A DNA stretch of 64,000 bases from Carpediemonas membranifera (Eukaryota; Fornicata), in assembly GCA_019828565.1 (NCBI GenBank), contig JAHDYR010000013.1, positions 277,556 through 341,555 on the forward strand, given 5' to 3'. Position numbers and translations under genes: made by a program. The notes under the pieces were generated by a model. The model ran no database searches and was not told the origin of the DNA. It was given only the letters and a program-made list of their open reading frames with translations. Shown here in pieces: positions 10,901 through 18,580 of the stretch. How positions within the stretch are numbered: the first letter of the stretch is position 1; every line of letters begins with the position of its first letter.

Positions 10901-12088
10901 GCCAATAAGGATTTTCTCGCGGTCCCCACTGAGGATTGCGAACTTCGCCTTAAACCGCGTTGGGGCTCCCGCCAGCGTGAGGTGTAACCAAGCCTCAGTA
11001 TAGTGGTTAGTTGTCGAAATGGAACCGTTCGCCATTCTGAAGCGGAGGGTCGGGCCGGTCACTGTCTGTAGGCCAAGGGCCTCTGCTGACGCAGCGGAGA
11101 TGATAGATTTTGGTGCTCCAGTGTCAATAATAAAGGAATACTCTTGGTCGTTTATACGACCAGACACTTTGAGTGGCTCATCGGGGTCCGTGTCCAGGAG
11201 ATTAGCCTCGATTGGCTCCTTCTTCTTCGGGTTGGACCGGAGGCCGCCTCCTTCTTGGCGAGAGCGCATTGGGGCCCCATTGGGGCACTGATTATCCCAA
11301 TGCCATCCGCCGCACTTGCCACAGGCACGATGGGGAGGCTTCAAAGCTGGGTTGACGTCGTTCGGCTTGAGAGTGGAAGACTTCTCCGGGACCCCTGAGG
11401 CAACTGCGCCCGGGACCGGGAGGCGAGGCGGTTGGCCTCCTGCGGCCGTTCCTTTCTTTCGGGTGGAGGACTTTCCGGCCTGGTAGTGACCAAAGCGAAT
11501 GGCCTTAGCCCGAGCGTCGTCATCTTCTTGAGCGAGGGCAATGCTCAGCTCGTATGCATCGGCAAGTGACTTCCTCTTAGGATGCTCCTTGAGTTCAAAG
11601 TCCAGGACCTTGCGGAAAGTGGATGGGCGGATCCCCTGAAGGAAGATCTTACGCGCGTTCTTCTCAAAGGGGGAAATGTCTTCTTCGTCCTCTTCTTGTT
11701 CCTCTTCGTCCTCGTCCGAGTCGGACTCTTCGATGTCTTCGGCCTTAGAGAAAACTGCTGAGAACGCGCTGACGTACGCGCGAATGGAGGTGATTCTTTT
11801 TTCAGATACCTGGCAGGTGACGGCCTCGAGCTCTTTGACAAGGGACAATTTGTCCACCGGAGCAAGGAACTTGCTGACGTATTCGTCAATCTTGTCGTCA
11901 TTTGCCTTCGCCAGGTCTACGTTGAGAGTGTCCTCAATGATGTCCTGCAGGTCATTGGGGAGGAGGACAGCCAGCTTGGCGGCGGGATACAACGCCTTGA
12001 TTCGGGCGGCATCCCTCTTAAATGAGCGCCAGGTTTCGCTAGTCAATGTCTCAACGCTCAGAGTCGGCAGAGAAATATTACCGAACAT
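7982..12088 (-). CDS. Ty3/gypsy chromovirus Gag-Pol polyprotein (Ty3-1)
   Basis: A single uninterrupted frame of about 1,368 residues from the ATG at 12088. Order: Gag; zinc knuckle CGKCGGWHWDNQC (about 254-268); aspartic protease IIDTGAP (about 318); reverse transcriptase with YIDD (about 642); RNase H with TDAS (about 790); integrase H2C2 zinc domain (about 940-980); DDE core with VDTLS, QTDGGPEF and NGILERTNG (about 1003-1100); C-terminal chromodomain (about 1300-1350). RT-RNase H-integrase order defines Ty3, and the chromodomain defines a chromovirus. All catalytic residues appear present, so this copy may be translatable. An acidic run (about residues 150-165) lies in Gag. Part of this gene is duplicated in the right inverted-repeat arm. 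Confidence 0.95.
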   Translation of the reverse strand: MFGNISLPTLSVETLTSETWRSFKRDAARIKALYPAAKLAVLLPNDLQDIIEDTLNVDLAKANDDKIDEYVSKFLAPVDKLSLVKELEAVTCQVSEKRITSIRAYVSAFSAVFSKAEDIEESDSDEDEEEQEEDEEDISPFEKNARKIFLQGIRPSTFRKVLDFELKEHPKRKSLADAYELSIALAQEDDDARAKAIRFGHYQAGKSSTRKKGTAAGGQPPRLPVPGAVASGVPEKSSTLKPNDVNPALKPPHRACGKCGGWHWDNQCPNGAPMRSRQEGGGLRSNPKKKEPIEANLLDTDPDEPLKVSGRINDQEYSFIIDTGAPKSIISAASAEALGLQTVTGPTLRFRMANGSISTTNHYTEAWLHLTLAGAPTRFKAKFAILSGDREKILIGTDILRVLGLLTKDSLFLQLVAENLSKEDGDDIPLSLNQLDVSEDVGAVEIPESASATLRSEVRALLAEYSTLFGPIPAQGAKVEPMRIRLNDPDALVQERARRLSGERRLQVREKVTRLRHLGITRNSVGPFSSPIVVVDKKNGAIRLCVDYTKLNTPTIRDHFPLPDLKTFVQEAAGAQFFASLDLTSGYHQMPLLEEDRAMTAFVTPDDYEEFNRVPFGLTNAPSYFQRTMQSILAPVLHRGVLVYIDDILIYAQSEEELIARLEQTFQLLTKYDLRLSPAKCVIGAEELDIVGFHLSREGKSIDKRRIEALTSIEAPSNVSGVRTLLGMFNYVIDFIPAAADLVDPLYELIRNAGEPFVWGPRQEEALVALREAVAQETVLAQPDPSLPWDVYTDASDRGLGAVITQGEGANRRLVAFVSKLFNATQRRWATYDKELYAILHTLTRPDLSPLLKMVNSLTIHTDHRNIVYLMRRSLVSPKVMRWRIALQEFNFNIAHISGEHNVVADALSRLESSTKTVNSAEIVPSEEEKLRILQDLHEGANGHPKAVRLTTLAMEAGHVWPDVSALAKRVVKQCLTCQKLRAHKRTPPAKNSTHRYTPFECVQVDTLSLGASGEYKGVLVFTDVFTKYVVLKPVRSTTAAETAQAMLEVWALFGKPALLQTDGGPEFRNQVDAEVNRILSLKHRYSTPHHPASNGILERTNGKVLRLLRGLLFDSQDYDWVPFLPLVQYIINTRPTRATGQAPLRLVTGNSGSDSEQFSVAQYERAWALFKEMSAGQADCLKAFRDALNTRRLQAKAHLQRYSERNKSGEDSDTPPSFPDGSFALLRYVGRAPKLLTSLRGPMKVVRAGESPATHVVRDLVSLAEVLVSDERLIPVETPEDEQALIARLAAECGEYVVDNVYKHRVSNKGSKVEFKVHWLGYEPSEDSWISFTRDTDQLEALDQYLRENPALEPTLARIRRRWQARS

Positions 12089-12109
12089 GTAGCCACTAGT
12101 GAATTCACT

Positions 12110-12223
12110 GTTGTAACGATGCGCTAATTTATTTCGACACACTGGTGTCGTCTCGGACCAAGTAGGACCAAGACGACACCCATAAAATATATAATATATA
12201 AATATTAATACGGTATTGCGACA
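12110..12223 (-). repeat. Leader repeat upstream of Ty3-1
   Basis: Second copy of the hairpin leader (hairpin 12144-12180), with a slightly longer AT-rich run (ataatatata inserted). It ends about 20 bp before the Ty3-1 ATG. Confidence 0.65.
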
Positions 12224-12838
12224 TCTTTCCTGAACTGCGACGATTTGATCGGAATCAATTCGATCAGATTAACCTCGACCGCTCAGCCGAAGCGTGGGCG
12301 TGGCGCTCCGCTCACCTACCCGACTGTTAGTCGACTACAGTCGAAGTCTCCAATTGATCTAATCAAATTTATACTCCTGGATCAGGCTGAGCGTCTTGCT
12401 CGTCGTCAGCCATTTCCAGGGATGTGCCGAACAGGGGAGGTTTTTTCCCCCTTGGTTAAATTGGCTTAAACGTCCCAGGTCACCAGCCGAATAGTTTCCC
12501 CGAATCTAGAAGATTCTCCCGAATCTTTTGGGTTTGGGTCCGGGTGATCGGCACCCCACGCGGACCCTTGTGGACCGCGCCCCAAGGCGTACCGAGTTCT
12601 ATAGACCCTATATGGTCATCAGCCCCTCCTCTTCTGACGTTAGTGACGCATCACCTGATTAAAACGAATTCTCGAATACCCGTCGTTTACGCCACATTAG
12701 TTTTTCCAACATGACCTTGACTTTGCAACTGGGCATAATGGTTCTTTGGTCTCTGTCTTCGCTTCTGTTCTTATGTTTAACACTCATTTGTACACATTGT
12801 GCTCTTCTTATCTTCTGTATCTTCTATCTACAGTTAGC
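12224..12838 (-). repeat. YR-element terminal region, copy B
   Basis: Bases 12245-12610 are a diverged copy of 17640-17990, the 5' region of the YR retroelement. The best-conserved block is cgaagtctccaattgatcta followed by atcaaatttatac (12341-12373 against about 17708-17740). Weaker matches lie around 12460 and in a gcgccccaaggcgtac-type string. Related terminal sequences on both sides of the gag-RT-YR block fit the split direct repeats of Ngaro/PAT-type elements, or two adjacent elements. No gene is seen in 12611-12838. Confidence 0.55.
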
Positions 12839-13882
12839 TCAGCTCCATGCGCTTCTGGACAGTCGTATTGCTTCACTGATGTATGTTTGTACTGAGTCTT
12901 GCGCCCGCCATCCCCCCAAGGCTTGCACCACTTCCATTGGAGTTCCAGATTCAACCAGATGTACTGCGGCGCCGCGGCGGAAGGAATGCCCGGTGGCCTT
13001 GAATACTTCCTCGAGGTCCATCATCATTTCGAATCGCGCCCACGGCTCCAGTGCCCCCTTCAACGCAGACCGGCTCTCTCGTAGTGTTGCCTGGCTATGG
13101 GTGTACGAACGCCACAAGGGGCCTTCATCTGGTAGGTTACTCATGTGCTTGGCGAGCCACCAGGCTGGTGACCGCAGCTGGTCGTCGGCTGAGGGAACCA
13201 ACTTCAGCGTCGCTTCATCCCTTGTCTTTGTGTGTCGTATCGTAATCTCCAGCGCGCCGTCTGCTCCGCCGTGCCTCACATCCTCTGGCTTGAGTGCCCG
13301 GATCTCGCCTGCTCGCGACACTGTCGCAAACGTCACCAGGCCAAAGGCAATTGCCTGAGTGAGGGGCGGGGTCGCGTATGCCCCGGCTGACCTAGCCGCA
13401 GCCTCCAGCGTCTCACGCCTGATTGGCCAAGCCTTCCCAGTCTTACGTCTGGGCGTTAGCTCGCATCGGCCTGCTAGCCTCGCACCTGCCCTGGTCAGGG
13501 CCCGATGCAACCTTGTCGTCTCAGCGCTCTCGCCCAGTGCCTCCAGTCCCATCCTGATGTTCGCCTCCTTCGTGATGAATGTGTCTCTGGCGACGAAGGG
13601 GATTTCGGAAAATAGATACAACATCAGTGTGTCTGCCGGCTCAATGGCGTCAAGGAGCTCGGCGAACTCGTGCAACCACTCGCGGTCTGTGAGTTCCTGC
13701 CTTGCTCGGTCCAGCGTCGCCTGTGCCGTGTCCCTGGCCGTCGGGGCAGTCAGACAGGCTGACGATCCGGTAGACTCCGTCCATTCCCACAGGGAACCAG
13801 TCGCCGCCCAAGCGATTGCAGCCGATCGGTGCACTTTAAGACACTCTCGATGTCTTTCATGCAAGCTGTGCCCCGGCTGCAA
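12839..13882 (-). CDS. Tyrosine recombinase 1 (DIRS/Ngaro type)
   Basis: The frame holds a full catalytic domain. The first arginine is in VSRAGEIRAL (about residue 188), followed by a TKTRDEATLK strand. The box II H-x-x-R is in GHSFRRGAAV (about 297), then GGWRAQDSV and the nucleophile tyrosine in TYISEA (about 332). Such recombinases integrate circular DNA without target duplication. No in-frame ATG is seen near the start, so the N-terminus may be frameshifted or truncated. It is a different sequence from the second recombinase at 14151-15015. It may belong to copy B of the element. Confidence 0.8.
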   Translation of the reverse strand: MQPGHSLHERHRECLKVHRSAAIAWAATGSLWEWTESTGSSACLTAPTARDTAQATLDRARQELTDREWLHEFAELLDAIEPADTLMLYLFSEIPFVARDTFITKEANIRMGLEALGESAETTRLHRALTRAGARLAGRCELTPRRKTGKAWPIRRETLEAAARSAGAYATPPLTQAIAFGLVTFATVSRAGEIRALKPEDVRHGGADGALEITIRHTKTRDEATLKLVPSADDQLRSPAWWLAKHMSNLPDEGPLWRSYTHSQATLRESRSALKGALEPWARFEMMMDLEEVFKATGHSFRRGAAVHLVESGTPMEVVQALGGWRAQDSVQTYISEAIRLSRSAWS

Positions 13883-14150
13883 TTCATTGCATATGCCAAC
13901 ACAAAGAGCTCAAAACGAGGTCTATAGCCCTCAACGGCGCTTCGTTGAGGAGTTCTAGCGATTTTTCACTTTTGTTGCGCAATTTCTTCATCTGATGCGC
14001 AATTATTGAACCATCGAGCCTAAAAGAGACTCTAAAGCCTTAACGGCTTCCAAATAGCCAATATCACCTTGTCCATCAAGGTTTATGATTAGCCTCACTA
14101 AGGCCCACAATCATACCCCTCGCAGCCACTCCTCAATGGCTTTGAGGGGC

Positions 14151-15015
14151 TTATCTCTTCTTATCCTTCTCTAATAAGGCTCTGAACGGGGCTACGGACG
14201 TGCTGTAGTCCAGGCGAAGCACGTCTTCCACATAACGGATCAATGAGTTCTGGTCAGCCCATGTGCCCTTCGCCGCAACAACCGGGATAGGGATACCCAT
14301 CAGAACCAGGTCAGCCGCGCTCCCGCGGCGCAGACCGTGCAGCCGAGCCTGCGTGGAGATGATGCCCTTCACCTGGTCCTCAATGACTGAGTAGGGGTGC
14401 GACCAGAGAGGGTCTTCGGCCACCGCGCCTGCATCTATCCTATTGACTAGGACCTCAGATAGCCAGTGAGCCGGGTCTAGCTCCCCGTCGACTCTCGGGA
14501 CGAGCTTCTCAACGACCACTCGCCGGGTCTTAGTGCCGTGGATGGAGATTCTTAGCCCGCGGCGCGCTCTCCGCTCTAACGTCACCAACATGCAGGGCAT
14601 AGATCTCTCCTGGCCTGGAGGTCGTGGCGTAGGTGGTCAGTGCAAAGGCGAAAGCCTCCTTCCAAAGGTCGTCGTCTCGAGACTGAGGGTGGGCAGCCCG
14701 AAGCCTGTCAACCAGAGTGTGCGCGCGAATCGGGAGAGCAGGCCCTCTAAGCTTCCCAAGAGCGTTCCTTGCCTGCTCTTTGATGACTGCGTCGGCGTCC
14801 AGCGGTGGTTCCCATGATGACACCCGGCCGAAGAAGCGACGGATTAGGCTCCACTTCGAGGTGATTGTATCCTTGGTGACCCTCGAGGCTTGGTCCTTGG
14901 CCCATGCTCTTATGACTTCGATGCTGCTAGTGTCAGGTGGAAGGGCACCCCAGAAACCCGAGAACTGTTGGAGCACACCCGCGACGTGGCGCTTGTCTAC
15001 GAATCCACTTAACAT
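14151..15015 (-). CDS. Tyrosine recombinase 2, single-base frameshift
   Basis: Two overlapping frames together make one recombinase. The upstream part (15015 to about 14545) holds a SAM-like core-binding domain and the first arginine in TTSRPGEIYAL. The downstream part (about 14560 to 14151) holds GTKTRR, the box II arginine in HGLRRGSA, GTWADQ and the tyrosine in IRYVEDV. The frame changes inside a GGG run near 14553, which one base would repair. Its start overlaps the end of the RT-RNase H frame by a few bases, the usual compact layout in YR retroelements. Histidine appears as the first residue of box II. Confidence 0.78.
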
Positions 15016-16930
15016 GTCACCCTCGAGGGAGATGGTGAAGATGTCACTCCCACAAACAGGGCCGCCAATCGGTATGTGCCGTCCGCCTGCAGGGGGGTGA
15101 TCGCTGATAGGTCCGCGTCCTCCGCTTTGACTCTGAAGAACATGCGGTGCGGAGTCAGCTCTCTCAGCGCAACTGCCGTCGGCGATCTGCAGTCGGACAC
15201 TAGCAGGACGAGGCCACTTGGTAGGGATCTCGGCTGTGTGGTCCTAGCAATGTGGAGGTGGCACAGCTTTGCATATACTGCTGATAGGAGCGCGAAGGGT
15301 GTCACTGCTAGCCACCTTCCTGTCGACCAGTCCATGTCTATGAACCTGCTGTCGTCGACCGTCGACGGGCTGTGTTCTACTCGAGCTCCAAGCCACTCGG
15401 AGGGCCAGATCTCTTTCTGCATGGGACCCCACTCGGCTGTGATCCTGTCGATGATCCGACGAGGCGCTGAGAGCGTTTCGGACCTCGACAATGCGTCGGC
15501 TTGGACGTTCAAGTGACCAGAGACGTGAAGGAGCCTTATCCTGATGGCCCTTTCGCTCAGTGTGGGTAGCAGGTCCCGTATGACTGAGTCTACAAACTGC
15601 GGAGCCTTGGTTGAGCCTTGCTTGTTCCACCAGCTGACTGCTGCCACCGAGTCGGAGTAGATGGTGACCTCCGCGTCTGTCAACGGCTCTGCTAGGATCA
15701 GTCTCACTGCTTGTTCCACTGCTCGGAACTCGAGCAATGTGATGTGCTCGTCCACCGGGGCCGGCCTGGTGAAGGTGAAGGGTTGACGGCCCGGGATTGT
15801 GATCACTCCGCCGAGTCCTGAGAGAGAGGCGTCTGTCATCGCTGTGATGTGGAGCGTCGGAGACAGACCCCACAGGTGAAGCAGCTCTTGGAAGGACCTT
15901 ATCGGAGATGGCCGTGATAAGCGGCGCTCCCATTGGATCAGTGCTTCTCTCGCTTCGCCGGATATGAGTGTGCGGTAGCGGTCCTTCAGTTGGGCTCTCT
16001 GGAGGGGTCTGATAGCGGCTCGGCCCTCCGGCCAAATGATGGCTGCAAAGCCGAGATTGCCCAACAACCGCTGCATGCTGTGTGTCGTGGCCCCCGATGC
16101 CAAGGCCTCCCTGACTCGTGAGAGGTACTTCTGCCGCTTGCTGTCCTGCAGAGCGATCCCCCGCCGGCCAGAGTCCATGACGAAGCCAAGGAAGTCGGTC
16201 TGCTGCGTGGGTGAGAGCTGCGATTTCTTCCTGTTGATGACCAGGCCGAGGTTCTCTAGGAGCTGTAGTATGCCGGGCATCGCAGCGGTCAGTGTCTTCT
16301 TGTCCCCGGACAGGAGCCAGTCGTCGAGATAGATGGTCAAGTTGATGCCTGGGAACATCCGTGCTACGATCTGCGCTGCTGTCAGCATCACCCTTTGGAA
16401 GAAGAATGGCGCTGGGCCCCAGCCGAAGGGTAGGACGTTGAAGGCATAGGGTCTCCCGTCGACCACGAAACCCAGCAGCGGGCTGTCCGAGGCCCTGACC
16501 CCCTAACTGGTAGTAGCCCTTGACTAGGTCCAAGCGTGCCATGTAGTCTCCTTCGCGAAGCTGGGCCATCGCTTGCTTGACTCCCTTCAGCCGAAAGGTT
16601 CGATGTTCCGTTGACACTGCGTTCAATGCCCTTAGGTCGTGGATCAGACGCGTCTCTGGTGGCGTCTTCGGCACAGTGAAGATAGGTGAGATCAAGCTGG
16701 GAGACCGGCATGGGCTTGCCGCGCCCAGGCTCAGGAGGGTTTTCAGGTGGTCGCGGAATGCCTTGCGGTCCTTGGCGCGAGTTGGTGGTAGGCGCGGATG
16801 ACGAGGGTGCGCTCTTAGGGATATCGGGACGCCCTCGCGTAGCCACGTAACCACCTCTGATGGCGCGCCCAAGTGCCTCCATAGGCGCCACTGCCTGTTG
16901 ATGCAGGGAAATGGTGGAACTGACGGGGGA
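15009..16930 (-). CDS. YR-retroelement reverse transcriptase-RNase H, frameshifted
   Basis: The N-terminal part (to about 16500) carries WLREGVPI, a DLRALN motif and DLVKGYYQL. The C-terminal part (16466 to 15009) carries VLPFGWGPAP, the catalytic YLDDWLLS, FLGFVMDS, an RNase H-like domain with YSDSVAAVSWW, and SGHLNVQADALSR. This is the DIRS/Ngaro-type RT signature. The two frames meet at a GGGGG run near 16502. The ATG-poor start means the N-terminus is uncertain, and the frame can be followed to at least 16930. A related but distinct copy lies at 31006-31910. Protease and integrase domains are absent, as expected for this class. Confidence 0.85.
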
Positions 16931-17066
16931 GGAGGTGCTGTGGACGGGGGAGGAGGAGGCGTCGGTGACAGGGGAGGAGATTGAGGAGTAGTGGGATTTG
17001 TGGTTGGATGAGGAGTTAGGACCTGTGGACCGGGGCGAGGATTCTTGATGGGTGGTTTCTTTTGAC

Positions 17067-17642
17067 TTAGTTTGAGTTCTTCGTGCCGGCGCGCTTCGGC
17101 TTCTTCCCGTGAAAACCCCGGTTGCCGCCGTCATGTCCGGTGCCGGGCTTGGTGTTCTTCTCGGTCAGGCGGGGGATCTTGGACAGGGTGCGGAGGACGA
17201 GAGTCTCGATCTCCGTCTCGTTCATCTCGTGGCGCTCGGCAAGGGCGGCCATGCCCGCGGTGGAGACAGCAGAGGCGGCTAGGTAGCCGTAGCGGTCCTT
17301 CACCCATAGGACTCGGTGACGGAGGAAGATGCGAGCGAGTACGGCGAAGCCACTGATTCGATTGAACTTGAAGCTGCGGTAGATCTCATCGAGGAACTCC
17401 GCCTCTTCGCGCATAGTGGATGAAGCAGGACGCTTCCAAGTCATGGTGGTCTCTTGCCGAAGCAGATCTACTGTCTCTCGGACGTTGCCGCCGGCAGTAA
17501 ATGCGTCTTGAAGCTGTTGAACGGTGGCTTTGAGCTCTGCGATCTCTTGGGCGGCGTCTCCCATCTGTTTCAGTTCGCTCTTGAACAACTGAACCGCCCT
17601 TATGAGACGCACGATCCCGTCTTTGAGATCGTATCGAATCAT
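17067..17642 (-). CDS. YR-retroelement Gag-like protein
   Basis: 191 residues from the ATG at 17642. The N-terminus is coiled-coil-like, the core has TWKRPAS, EEAEFLDEIY, LRHRVLW and KDRYGYL, and the C-terminus is basic, Gly/Lys-rich. The core matches the ORF at 6760-7263. It is the first gene of the gag - RT-RNase H - YR series on this strand. The role, packaging element RNA, is inferred from position. The first 120 bases recur at 32210-32329. Confidence 0.7.
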   Translation of the reverse strand: MIRYDLKDGIVRLIRAVQLFKSELKQMGDAAQEIAELKATVQQLQDAFTAGGNVRETVDLLRQETTMTWKRPASSTMREEAEFLDEIYRSFKFNRISGFAVLARIFLRHRVLWVKDRYGYLAASAVSTAGMAALAERHEMNETEIETLVLRTLSKIPRLTEKNTKPGTGHDGGNRGFHGKKPKRAGTKNSN

Positions 17643-17990
17643 CCTCGACCTCTCGCGCCGAAGTTTTGGCTCCGCTGGCCTTGCCAGCGACTTGCAGTCG
17701 ACTACGGTCGAAGTCTCCAATTGATCTAATCAAATTTATACCCGAGATTGATGGGAAACATGCTCTGACCTCCAGGCTCTCCAGTGTCACGGGGGGCTGT
17801 GCGTCGCCCATCTTCTCGGAACTACCGGGGAATGGGGTTTTAACCCCTTGGTAAAATTGGTCTGAACTGGACCGTAGATTTGATTCGAATATTTGGTCAA
17901 TATTCGATCTCTCTCGAATATTTGTACCAGATGGCCGGTAGTCCATCTGGGCCTGTACCACGCCCCGAGGCGTACTTACGCATCGCGTCT
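17643..17990 (-). repeat. YR-element 5' terminal region, copy A
   Basis: Untranslated region upstream of gag that matches 12245-12610. It ends about 14 bp before the initiator tRNA gene, so the element abuts the tRNA. It includes tandem-like TCGAATATT motifs at about 17893-17923. Confidence 0.55.
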
Positions 17991-18003
17991 ACGACGGTAT
18001 GCC

Positions 18004-18074
18004 TGCTCTGTAGTGTAGCGGTAGCATAAGAGGCTCATAACCTCTAGGCCTAGGATCGAAACCTAGCGGAGCAA
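18004..18074 (+). tRNA. Initiator tRNA-Met (CAT)
   Basis: All four arms fold. The acceptor is tgctctg/cggagca, the D stem gtgt/gcat, and the anticodon arm agagg-ctcataa-cctct reads CAT. The T arm is ctagg-atcgaaa-cctag. The A54/A60 T loop (ATCGAAA instead of TTC) is diagnostic of eukaryotic initiator tRNA. The first pair is U1:A72, whereas most eukaryotic initiators have A1:U72. A cttttt Pol III terminator follows directly. Confidence 0.85.
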
Positions 18075-18117
18075 CTTTTTACGATGGTAATCGATGGGTA
18101 AGTCAACTGGCAATAGT

Positions 18118-18199
18118 TGCTGCCAGTGGGGTTCGAACCCACGCCCATTACTGGAAAGGGACTTGAATCCTCCGTCTTAGACCACTCGACCATAGCAGC
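18118..18199 (-). tRNA. tRNA-Leu (CAA)
   Basis: An 82-base class II tRNA. The acceptor is gctgcta/tggcagc and the D arm contains tggtcgagtggtctaa (A box). The anticodon loop ttcaagt gives CAA. There is a long variable arm (cca-gtaa-tgg) and a perfect T arm, gtggg-ttcgaac-cccac (B box). Position 31:39 is an A-C mismatch. The discriminator is A. It runs opposite to the initiator tRNA, 43 bp away, with the LINE 3' end right behind its 5' end. Confidence 0.88.
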
Positions 18200-18200
18200 G

Positions 18201-18580
18201 TTTGGCAAGGCCTTTGCTTTCTCTGTATTCTCTGTGGCCCTGGTTCTCTGCTTGGATCGGCTCTGGGTGCCTCTCTGGTGCTCGTATTCTTGGCTCTACT
18301 CTTGTGGTCGGCATCGACTCCTTACTACCGGGATACGCGGGGCTTACCCCTCGCTGATCCCAGGAGTGGGGCGTCTCTGTTGCACTGCGGAGTGGGTCTC
18401 TGCTTACCCCCTGGGGGTCTAGGGCCTGTTCTTGGGCTCACCCCTTCTCTTACTCTCTTGCTTGCTCTGCTTATACTGCTGGCACTGCCCCCTTCTACCG
18501 GGATACGCGAGGCTTTCCCTCATTGATCCCAGGAGTTTGGTGTGGCGCCTTAGGTCTGCTTGTGTTCTCTGTGTCTCTGC
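18201..18580 (-). other. 3' untranslated region of the LINE
   Basis: Non-coding, CT-rich on the + strand. It contains two near-copies of a ccgggatacgcg...gatcccaggag string (about 18328-18367 and 18500-18536). It ends within 2 bp of the tRNA-Leu gene. No clear A- or TTTC-repeat tail is seen at this end, so the terminus may be trimmed. Confidence 0.5.

Noticed and set aside
12090-12112. cactagtgaattcact resembling a cloning-vector polylinker
   Set aside because: The match is only about 13 bp, and the Gag-Pol frame and leader continue normally; chance is likely.
16388-17134. 248-codon minus frame between gag and RT
   Set aside because: Low-complexity Ser/Pro-rich overlap of the RT N-terminus in the wrong frame.
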